NCBI GenBank assembly: GCA_963693305.1
Contig: OY855906.1
Span: forward strand, 21,316,161 to 21,380,160
DNA length: 64,000 bases
Reading direction: 5' to 3'
From: Meandrina meandrites
Taxonomy: Eukaryota; Cnidaria; Anthozoa; Scleractinia; Meandrinidae
Part shown: one piece after another, positions 55,829-64,000 of the stretch
Position numbering within the stretch: the first letter of the stretch is position 1
Layout of the letters: every line of letters begins with the position of its first letter
Notes under the pieces: generated by a model
Databases searched by the model: none
What the model saw: only the letters and a program-made list of their open reading frames with translations
What the model was told of the DNA's origin: nothing
Translations under genes and position numbers: made by a program

Positions 55829-56225
55829 ATTGCAAGAGGATGCACATGCCAAAATTGAAAGTGGCAAAAAAGGTCAGAGACTATCTTTTCGGAAAGCAGA
55901 ACCTGATAAACTTTGTAAAGATGTAATTGCAAGCTCAAGTATCTGCCTATAAATATATTGCAAGTCTGTATATCTATATTTGCATATGCAAGTCTGTTTT
56001 CATTCTATCAAAGATGTTAATTATTAGGAGCGGAGTCTTTTAGAGGGAGTAACATCACAATTTTTTCCCTATTTAGCTAAGTTCCAATCTCCTAGGCATT
56101 TTTCAGTATTGATATAGATAGCAGTTTTATTGTGAAATACACTTAGCTTTTTGAGCCCAGCAAGCTAGACTCACCAGCTAGTTTCCAGGTATTACACACT
56201 TATAATAGTTAAAAAAATAAAATAA

Positions 56226-56268
<43 letters not shown>

Positions 56269-56716
56269 GTAATAACAATAATAAAACATTGATAACGTAC
56301 TGAACAGAAATTAATAAATGCCTAATGCTAATTTGAACAACACGTAAGTAATATTACAAGTAAGAAATGAAATGGGAAAAACGTTGTCGTCATAATAGAC
56401 CTGACAGATCGAGTGATCTAATGCTATTTTTGAAAGCTTTTAGAGTTTGATTAGTTCTGCTTGAATCTGGTTACAAGTTCCAGAGTTCTGGAGCTATAAA
56501 CCTTTACGATTTTAGGCCAAGTTGTAGTGCTGACCTTTGGCTGCTTCAAATTGTCACTTCCTCTCAGATTGCTCTTTTAATTCTATACTGTAAATATTAT
56601 GGGTGTATGTTTTTTTTGTTGCTTCTTCTTAGTTATCCCCATTTTAAATTTCCCAGTTCTGTGTTTTGTGGGTATGGGCAAACTAGACACTGCTTAATTG
56701 TAATCTATTCAAGTAC
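55829..56716. other. Intergenic with an (AAT)n microsatellite
   Basis: No gene. A TAA/AAT microsatellite occupies about 56213-56283, and the rest is AT-rich. Confidence 0.5.
56213..56283. repeat. (AAT)n microsatellite
   Basis: AAATAAAATAAAATAATAAT units followed by about fourteen AAT repeats with a few interruptions. Confidence 0.9.
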
Positions 56717-56743
56717 TTGAATCTGGTTTCGCTCTTTGTAACA

Positions 56744-56959
56744 AGAGGAACCTTGCTGGGCATTGACATCACTGTAAAGCAAATTGGATGTGGAGCAAGT
56801 GTAAAGGAGTCAGTCCTCCAAGAAGCCACAATACACAGCATGCTACAGCACCCTAACATTGTCACTTTCTTTGGTATTTCTACCAAAAAGAAGGAGATCC
56901 TCATCATTAGGAAATCAGGAAAACAACTAGCAAAAAGCTTGTTGACTCTGGCCAAGTAA
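56744..56959 (+). pseudogene. Protein-kinase N-lobe fragment
   Basis: ITVKQIGCGASVKESVLQEA contains a VAVK-like lysine strand and an alpha-C helix glutamate. HSMLQHPNIVTFFGIS is the typical strand-4 region of kinase domains. The frame ends at TAA (56957-56959) before any catalytic loop. It is either a single exon or a fragment left by retrotransposition or decay. Confidence 0.55.
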
Positions 56960-56999
56960 GAGATATTGGCTTAAAAAAGGCACATTTGAAGTCAGCTAT

Positions 57000-57821
57000 G
57001 CATTAAAGCAGAAGCCATTTTTTGATTGATTAATTTTTCTATTACACAATGACTGTTTAATTTTGCTTATGGGTTTTGTGATTCATTCTGATTTAGAAAG
57101 TCTTTGCTTCATTTAAGACCATTGTTTTCATCAAGCGCAGCAATAAATTATTCGAGTTACAAATAGTCATTTGACGTAGTTGTCATATACGCCATTTTTG
57201 CAAAAATCTTTCTTTCCCTAACTAGCTTGCCCAATGGCTAGCCAAACCACCCATTGTTTGTGTGTGACATGCCTAGGTGTGCTTGTTTTTAAAGGAGCCA
57301 AAAATGTCTGCAAAGGGCTATAGCTTTCACCATATTGTTAAAAAATAATTGGCAGTGAACCTCCATTTTTGGGCACATGCCAGCATGGGCCAGCCGTGCG
57401 CTGCAATCATTTTATTTGAAGTTGTTTTGGAGTGTAATGAACTAAACAAAAAATTGCAAGAGTTAAGTGAAGAGCAACAAAAATTCTAGGATGTGGAAAG
57501 AATGCAAAAGGCTCGATAACAAAGAGAAACTAAAGGTACCAAAGTATTGACTAATACATTGCACTGCACTACAGACTAATAACCGCTTACCAAGACTTTT
57601 CTAATTTCTAATGCTTAAAGGTACTAAAGTATTGACTGATATGCCGTACCACACCTCACACTAACAAAGCCAATTACAAAGTTTTTTTATAATGCTAAAG
57701 AAAGAGTTACTGGCTTGAAAGAGTATCTATTGTCTATTGCCAACACAGAGTTCCCAGAAGCATTTCTCTTCCTCTTATTATTATGCTTTTATGTATTTAT
57801 CTACTTTTATGTTCTTGCAGC
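57000..57821. other. Intergenic, no gene seen
   Basis: AT-rich, ending with the acceptor TTCTTGCAG before 57822. Repeated phrases such as AAAGTATTGAC and ACCAAAG (57538, 57616) are short and weak. Confidence 0.35.
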
Positions 57822-58080
57822 AGTTATGGCTGGGACGACCTCTGAAGACAAACTTTTGTTTCAAGTCCTGACGGAAATAGGAATATCCCCACAGTTATGT
57901 GAAATGTTCCTTATGAGAATTGATAGAGCTGTCATAACTCTGCTTCAAGAATGTTCTGTTGCTTGGTGTTGTTTTATTTTTTCTCTTCCAGGAGTGCACT
58001 TTACCACGCCTTCAATACTTGCAGAATGTGTTTTGAGCATTACAGCACAAGTCGCCTCTCTGCCCAACATCTTCAAAAGG
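57822..58080 (+). CDS. Two exon-like segments, unknown protein
   Basis: Segment 1 after TTCTTGCAG reads AVMAGTTSEDKLLFQVLTEI..PQLCEMFLMRIDRAV to about 57950. Segment 2 after TCTTCCAG (57991) reads GVHFTTPSILAECVLSITAQ and VASLPNIFKRDSIG. Both are helical and stop-free. Ends are uncertain. No family is recognised. Confidence 0.35.
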
Positions 58081-58959
58081 GATTCTATAGGCCTACGTTT
58101 TGATATGTTTGAATGGAAATTGAGATTAATCTCCCTTTGGTCAGATGACTTAGTCTCAGTTGCGTGTCTGTGTGGGTACCTGTCAGTCCAACTGTATACA
58201 CACTGTTGAGATTCAAGCTTGATTGCATCAATTTTTTACTTGCTGAATCTGGTGCCAACCCTCTGCCCCTGCAGCTACTCTCCCCAACACAGGGGAAGCA
58301 GAACCCACATAAGGGATGTGTTGTGTGCACCAGCAACAAAAAAAGAAAATAAAGCCAATACCAATGTGGTCATTTTGCAAACAAGCCACGCCTTTGTCCA
58401 GCACCTTGCTTTTCTATTTACCACACAGAACATTAAAATATGAACTTTCTTTTTTTGTGTACCTCATTATAAGTAATCATAAGTATAGATGTTATTTAGC
58501 CAAGAAGAAAGGCATTGTGGGGGTGGTCAAAAATCATTATTATTGGCCTTCTAACTGTAGGTGGTTCTTAATGTTTTGCTGTTTCTTAGCCAAATTTTGA
58601 ATCTTATTAAAAATTCAGAAAGGCCACCAGTTGATCAGGGTACTTGGCCGTGGTAGGAAGGGGGGTTTAAAACCAGGTTGCATGCTGTGAAAGGTAATTT
58701 GAGCACCTCACTCATCAATTGATGCAAATACTTGCTTTTAATTTACTCCTTAAATTACACACAATTACTTGTCTCAAATTGTTTCAGGTTATTGAACTTT
58801 GCCTGCAACTTAAAACCAGGCTTTAAGCACCTCACTTGTCCATAACATCAATTGCTTGTGTCTTAATGGAAAGATGCAGGCATGAAAAAAAAAATGATTT
58901 GTGCAAATAATTATAGGAGGGCCCATAATTTATGAGTGAGAAGTCTTCCAAACAGCATC

Positions 58960-59215
58960 ATGCAATGGACAAAGAGTCACTATGGTTTACAAGTCTCTGC
59001 ACAGGTTGGCTCCAGACTATTTATCTTCTAAATTTGAAAAACGAGAAACCGCGTACGACCTAAGGGACTCTGAGAGCAAACTCAATGTTCCGTTACTGCA
59101 TACTATTAAAAAAAATAGCTTTACCTATAGCGGCGCAATCTTATGGAACAGTCTTCCTTCCAACGTAAGACAAGCAAGTACTTTAAGAGCAATTTTCTGA
59201 GAGTTTTGAGATTCG
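58960..59215 (+). pseudogene. CR1/jockey-like LINE C-terminal fragment
   Basis: MVYKSLHRLAPDYLSSKFEK, then SGAILWNSLPSNVRQAST, is the conserved tail beyond the reverse-transcriptase domain of CR1/jockey-type elements. It runs to about 59200 and then changes frame. Only the last ~75 residues are present, typical of 5'-truncated LINE insertions. Confidence 0.65.
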
Positions 59216-59459
59216 TCCTTGCTTCACTTTCGTGCATCATGTGCGCTCAAGCACAAAGCAATCCCCACAAGAAAAAGATGGGTACCCTCACTTAAATGAC
59301 ACATTTTTCCATGCCAGGTTGATCTAGACCGCCAGCAATGTATGACCACGTTTTTCATTTATTTAACTGCAACCCTAAACGATTTTACGAACGCTTAAGA
59401 TAATGGCGTTCCGTTCTAAAGACCCTTGGTAATTTTTACCTCTAAGCGAGACAAAAAAT

Positions 59460-59917
59460 ATACACTTCCTTTTCATATCGGAGTTCTCCACGTCGCAAAG
59501 AGTGCAAAGTATCATTGAAACGTTTGGTATTGCGGGGATTTTTGCAGAAGACGAGTCCCACAAGTCATTGACAATATGTCCTCGCCACAGAGGACTCACA
59601 GAGCAGAGTATGGTATTCGTTGGAGATGCTCTCCAACTTCCCACTGATGATGCTGGTATCCTGGCCAGCAAAGAGGAAGACAACTTTGCTCGGGCAAGGG
59701 CAACTATCATCTCCATCACTCTTCAGCATCCTATCACGTACGATCAGTACGATATTTGCAGAATGGCGAAGGATGGATCACTGGCTTCAAAACATTTGTC
59801 AGAAACTGGAATTAGAGGTGTCACCAAAGCCCATTTGCCGTAAAAAAAAAATAAAAAAATACTTGGACCTACTTATTAAAGCCGTGGCCAGTTGCACTTG
59901 CCAGCTCCAAGGGTAAA
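59460..59917 (+). pseudogene. Degenerate relative of the TTAA-element gene
   Basis: Near the start, IAGIFAEDESHKSLTICPRHR corresponds to the Cys-His part of exon 1 at 44488-44706. Further on, LQHPITYDQYDICRMAKDGS and ..IKKYLDLLIKAVASCTC correspond to the end of the last exon at 48579-49525. The catalytic middle is absent. In-frame stops and a frame change near 59843 are present. The two ends joined with loss of the middle suggest an internally deleted, non-autonomous copy or a decayed host paralogue. No terminal repeats were seen around it. Confidence 0.5.
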
Positions 59918-61825
59918 TATCAAGAACTATGTGGAAACTGAACAGATTATATTAGCGTTGTACCGACTGAACTCAGTTCTCCTCACACCTATCAGAAATT
60001 TATGGGAATATCCCCCCCCCCCTCCTCCGTACTAATATTCGCGTACGGAATTGCAAAATTACTGTATTTCTTGTGAAAGATCTTCTTTCGTGTTACTGAT
60101 TACACATGAAAAACAGTGTCAGACTTTTATTCACTCGCTGAAGCTTCAATCTTGTTCGATGCCTGATTCATTATTAGTGAGAAAAATCACGCATGCGACG
60201 CACTTCCTTTACATGACGTATTTTAAAGATATGAAATAAGAATAATAAATAAAATGTAAGAGAACGTTTCCAAATCGGAAATTGGATGATAAGTATGGTA
60301 TTGTCTTTAATCATGCTGGAAAATATAAGGATGGAACAATAAAATGGGAAATTCTTTACCGAGAGACAAGGAGCGTGACTGGTTACCGGTGTCTTGCGTT
60401 ACTGGTTAATTATATGCAGAATTCAAATGCTTTCGAAGCTTCGGCGGGCTTCAGATTTAGCAGCGAGTAATTGGTTCGTTGTTGTTAAAAAAAGTTATCT
60501 TTACGCAAATTTAGATGCGTTAATTTTTTTAAGGACAAAAAGCTATGAATGGAGTCCATATCAAAGAAAATCATTTTGAAACGTCTTTAAAATGGCATTG
60601 CGAGGTCTTGCGAATGTCCCGATTATCATGTTTTCCGATATCTGTTTACTTTAAAAAATATTCAACTTCGATGGATTTCCCGACTCGACACGACCACTGG
60701 AAGCAGAAATGAACTTCAACAAAAGCAGAAGTGAGGTGCAAAAGTGGTAAGTCGTTCATTCGCGTCAATCGTTGACTTTGAGATGTTATTCCAAGAATAT
60801 CCCAGTGATTTGCATAAAATGCAACTCGCTTACATGCCATGACAGTTTATTTTACTGCCGGGGAAGTATTTGATTCCCAGAGCTATAACTTTCCTGGTGG
60901 AAGGAACATAAACAAACGTTTCCTAAGATGTAGATTATTTGGCCAAATGATATATACCAGAGGTCATTTAAGGTAGTCAAAGTTGGCTCATATTTGTCCC
61001 TTGTTGACAGACACAAATGACGACTGTATAGACACGCCGAGTTCAAAAGCTACAAACAAAATTTCGAGAAACTTTTTACACGGTTTTAAAGAATAAGGAT
61101 AAGATAATATTTGTGCCAAGTTTCGTTTTTGTACGGTCATTCTTACGCCTCCAGCGTTTTGGTAAAGAAGCGTGAAAATTCGAACCTTCAAAGCGGTGAA
61201 AACCGCCATTATATCCAATTTTCAAACGTTTTTAAATTTCGCCCATTAAATGAATCCTTGGAACTTGAAACTATTTTTCCTCAAATAAGTTCACCTAAAG
61301 GAATGTTTGGGCGAAATTAAAAAAAATTCGATTTTTTGCGACTGTCTTTCAATTCTCGAAACTCCCAGAAAATTGCTCTTAAGGCATGGCATTCATGGAA
61401 ATCAGCTTTTTTTTAGAATTTTAGTATTAATATGTAAAGATTGTTGTATAATTTTTAGCTGATGATTTGACTGTGTAAAAATAAAGATTATCTCATAGAA
61501 TTATAACCTAAGGCTTCAAGAGTCTGCCCAAAATTCAATGACATGGGCAGCAGCCCATGTGCTCAAAATGTAATGCTCAAAAAGGTAAATAAGGGGACCA
61601 AAGTATAGATAGCTTTTTCTTAAAATTTGCTACGCCACAGTCTTATGGCTTTATTAAACTTATACTGTCTTACAATAACACAACATATAGGGCCCTTCAG
61701 AAACAAGCCAAGCTCTTAAACCACCCAACCACACTGAGCATTTTTTATTTTTCAAAGCCATTGACATCGGCAAAAAAGAAATAAAACCCATGCAATCAAG
61801 CAATCAAGCGATCAAGTCTTGATGA
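59918..61825. other. Intergenic, no gene seen
   Basis: AT-rich with short chance frames and a C-rich run near 60012. No exon or mobile-element signature is convincing. Confidence 0.35.
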
Positions 61826-62009
61826 CACACACATTTTTCATGAGGGTTCTGAGACAAATTTTATAACAAAAGGTTAATGATATCTAACAAAGCTTTATTC
61901 TCAAGAAACTCAGCTCCCATGCTCGCCTCGTTTCTTGAGAAAAGCTTTGTTAGATATCATTAACCTTTTGTTATAAAATTTCTCTCAGAACCCTCATGAA
62001 AAATGTGTG
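61826..62009. repeat. ~184-bp hairpin, second copy
   Basis: The arms begin CACACATTTTTCATGAGGGT and end CCCTCATGAAAAATGTGTG, pairing over about 80 bases each with the shared core GATATCTAACAAAGC. Homologous to 27608-27790 and placed the same way relative to the Cys-rich gene. Confidence 0.8.
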
Positions 62010-62190
62010 GTTTGAGAGAAATAACGCAAGCATGGAAGTAAACAAAGAGCGTGACCCCAAACCGAGCGAACGGATGTGTAACAAAAAAAAATTATTTTCT
62101 TTTGAAGAAATGTATGCACTGTCTATATACAAAAGTGTCTCAGAATTATTTTCCATTTGAACAATTATCTGCACTTCTATATACGTCGAG

Positions 62191-62460
62191 ATGGGTAGAG
62201 GAAGAGACAATGGTCCTGTTGATCAAAGCACTAAAAAACCGAAAGTTAGAAAAAACAAAGAAAGGGGAGACAATTGGGCATTATTTCAGCCAGAAAGAAT
62301 AGAAGAAAATACAGAATTGCCAATACTTGTATCAGAAGAACTTCTTGCAGAAATGAAAAAAATGAGTCCACAAGAATTAATGAATATTCTTTTGCTGGAT
62401 AATGAGAACAATGTCAGTTCAACATCAGAAAAAAAAAATGTCAACTTTCCGAGGGCATAA
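62191..62460 (+). CDS. Small basic protein module (MGRGRDNGP type)
   Basis: The ATG at 62191 directly follows a leader conserved with the 27-kb copy (ends TATATACGTCGAG). The frame encodes 89 residues: MGRGRDNGPVDQSTKKPKV, a polar middle, and LLAEMKKMSPQELMNILLL. It stops at 62460. The next frame takes up the Cys-rich module after an A-run of ten (62429-62438). The two may form one protein through a frameshift in that run, or the run may be a length error. Function unknown. Confidence 0.6.
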   Translation: MGRGRDNGPVDQSTKKPKVRKNKERGDNWALFQPERIEENTELPILVSEELLAEMKKMSPQELMNILLLDNENNVSSTSEKKNVNFPRA

Positions 62461-62789
62461 AAAAACTTCCACCAGAACTTCGTGAAAAAATATACAATGA
62501 GTATATTACCATAAAGCTCAGGCAGCGAGCTGATCTTGGCTGGGACAAAGTGAATGATGCCATTACCAAAGCACCATTTTGCGAACACAATGCACAAATT
62601 GTAAAGCTCTTGTTTAGCCATAAATGCCGATATTGCAGGTGGAATGGTCTCTGTAATAAGTGTAGCAAAAATGGAGTAGAACACTTTCTCGGCTATCTGT
62701 ATTATAAAAACGACTACGATGAAATCTTCAATAAACCTTACAACTATAGTGGTTATAAAAATGGCTACTACGAAATCTTCAATCAATAG
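62454..62789 (+). CDS. Cys-rich LPPELREK protein module
   Basis: Coding similarity begins near 62440 (frame of 62550) with KKLPPELREKIYNEYITIK, followed by LRQRADLGWDKVND, a zinc-ribbon-like C-x2-C-x5-C-x2-C (CRYCRWNGLCNKC), and a Tyr/Asn-rich tail (DYDEIFNKPYNYSGYKNGYY). It ends at TAG (62787-62789). It lacks its own good ATG in the expected place, which supports fusion to the upstream module. The homologue at 27130-27427 starts at its own ATG. Nucleic-acid binding is a guess based on the zinc ribbon. Confidence 0.6.
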   Translation, partial: GIKKLPPELREKIYNEYITIKLRQRADLGWDKVNDAITKAPFCEHNAQIVKLLFSHKCRYCRWNGLCNKCSKNGVEHFLGYLYYKNDYDEIFNKPYNYSGYKNGYYEIFNQ

Positions 62790-63022
62790 ATCTTATTACT
62801 CGAGTTGGTGCGGAGCCGTTGCGTGATATTTTAATCAGTTTCTGCTTCTCGCATCGCTTCCACGACTTGATATGTTATCTGTCTAACCTCATTCTGCCAA
62901 ACGGGTGTAGAAAGTTCGTTTATAGCATACATAAGAGCATGAAATAGTAAAATCAATTTTCTATATTTGTAGCAGCAATTATTCTTTAATAAAGTGAAAA
63001 AGTGTGCGCTTCGACTGAATTT

Positions 63023-63392
63023 TTATTTCGAAACGTCGCCGATGCTGCCAAGAAGCTTTTTTTGCATGCGCATTCTTTCTTCGTGCATGGCCTCTTGTCG
63101 TATTTTTTCGATGTCAGGGCTGCTCTGTTTATTTTTTCCCTTGGGAAGTGTGCCTTTTAGAAGAATCTCCTTCTGAATACGATAGCTCTCTTTTTCATCA
63201 GAATCGCTGATTTTGCCGTCAGTAAGTGATTTTGACAGTATGCGGTTGACAGTATCGCATTTTGACAAAGCAAGTGTCATTATCTTGCAGTGTTTGATAA
63301 GTTTGGGCTCAAGCTTTTTGTAAAAACCGGTTAGCCCAGCAGCTGTTAGCCCAAATAAAGAAGCAACACACCCAATGGCTTCACACTTGAAA
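63023..63392 (-). CDS. Coiled-coil accessory protein, last exon
   Basis: On the minus strand, an acceptor-like GTTTTCAAG ending near 63393 leads into an open frame. It reads CEAIGCVASLFGLTAAGLTG, then FYKKLEPKLIKHCKIMTLAL, TDGKISDSDEKESYRIQKEI, and a Lys/Gln/Glu coiled tail ending at 63023. The order hydrophobic segment, KKLExK motif, ISDxE motif, charged tail is the same as in the plus-strand gene at 24700-25117. Here the frame is unbroken. Upstream exons are not visible in the window. Confidence 0.55.
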
Positions 63393-64000
63393 ACGAGGAT
63401 TCATATTATTCTCTCTAGGGGCTCCGCACAAAAAAGCCTTAGAACACTGATTACGTAACTCTAGCATACCGCGTGCAGTCCGTGGCAATCCATCACGTGT
63501 CTCAATAGTATGGGGGCTCTCATATAAGGCCACTCCCTTGTCGCGATAGCTCATTCAGTCTTTTCGGTGTTACGAATGCTCCTTTTCGCGCCCCGCCCAC
63601 CTCCCCGCAGCCATGAACCAGCACTCCGCCAGGAGCTCCCCGCTCCTGACCGCCTTGGGCTGAGTCTCCCATATCTTATCCAGTCTAAGGCATTGTTTGC
63701 AGACGGTCCTAGTGAGAATATATTACTATTTTGCACTGTAAAACATTTATTCCAATTACATACATGACAATTTGTGCGTGTCGTGCTTGAGCTCCGTTCG
63801 ACCGTTGCTTCGTTAACAACATCCTTGCTTCCTGATTGGATTATGATCACCACACCAAGCCCGCAATGAGGCGGGCTATTGTTTAAGCACAATTACACTG
63901 AACGATTATCAATCCCGAACCATTCTCTTGGGATTGCTAACAGCTTTTTTCCACTACATAGAGTCTAAAGCGCATGCGCATTAGACTCAAAAATTCATTC
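63393..64000. other. Terminal stretch, no gene seen
   Basis: A GC-rich patch (63590-63670) lies within AT-rich sequence. I considered a small nuclear RNA but could not match one. Nothing is called. Confidence 0.35.

Noticed and set aside
56213..56283. (AAT)n tract as part of a CRISPR-like or regulatory array
   Set aside because: Simple trinucleotide microsatellite.
63580..63700. GC-rich patch as a small nuclear RNA gene
   Set aside because: No match to U1, U2, U5 or U6 sequence that I could recognise.

Overview
The window is AT-rich, intron-containing eukaryotic DNA dominated by mobile elements. Host-like exons have canonical GT/AG borders. Transposable elements include L1/Tx1-type LINEs, a CR1/jockey-like LINE tail, a Crypton-type tyrosine recombinase, a Polinton/adintovirus-like element, TTAA-flanked DNA elements and many palindromic MITEs. 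This mix suggests a marine invertebrate, most likely an anthozoan cnidarian (coral or anemone). That assignment is inference; no tRNA, rRNA or CRISPR array was recognised.

Region by region. 0-9.2 kb: a terminal coding exon (470-1399), several hairpin MITEs, and a two-exon minus-strand gene with a BRCT-like and an HMG-box domain (4098-6108). 9.5-14.4 kb: a small polymerase-B N-terminal fragment next to a minus-strand L1/Tx1-type LINE with a collapsed ORF1 and a broken ORF2. 16.2-16.8 kb: a partly duplicated internal exon of an unknown membrane protein. 17.2-27.8 kb: a decayed Polinton/adintovirus-like element. It carries protein-primed DNA polymerase B (+), then a minus-strand block of integrase, five small or unknown proteins, packaging ATPase and major capsid protein, then accessory genes. 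It ends at a 183-bp perfect-looking hairpin. Most core genes carry nonsense codons or frameshifts, so it is a fossil.

29.1-31.7 kb: exons of a RING-finger pseudogene. 31.75-41.77 kb: a second LINE, 5'-truncated, split by three insertions: a 1.39-kb TTAA element, a 4.2-kb element bordered by CATGAAA/TTTCATG arrays (itself hit by a 1.04-kb TTAA element), and a 784-bp CAGGG element with an ATAAT target duplication. 41.9-42.8 kb: short host-like exons.

43.88-51.05 kb: the most striking object. It is a TTAA-bordered element of about 7.16 kb with about 405-bp terminal inverted repeats that are about 99% identical. It encloses a single multi-exon gene whose central exon looks like a DDE-type transposase core and whose last exon has a C2H2-like finger. 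Its age, structure and intact exons suggest a recent insertion of a family I cannot assign to a named superfamily. A degenerate relative of the same gene lies at about 59.5-59.9 kb.

51.3-52.7 kb: a broken Crypton recombinase. 52.9-59.2 kb: a RecQ-like helicase pseudogene, a 1-kb MITE, a protein-kinase fragment, short exons and a LINE tail. 61.8-63.4 kb: a second copy, in opposite orientation, of the right-hand module of the 24.7-27.8 kb element (hairpin, Cys-rich gene, coiled-coil gene). The recurrence of hairpin plus two convergent genes argues that this is a genuine mobile module.
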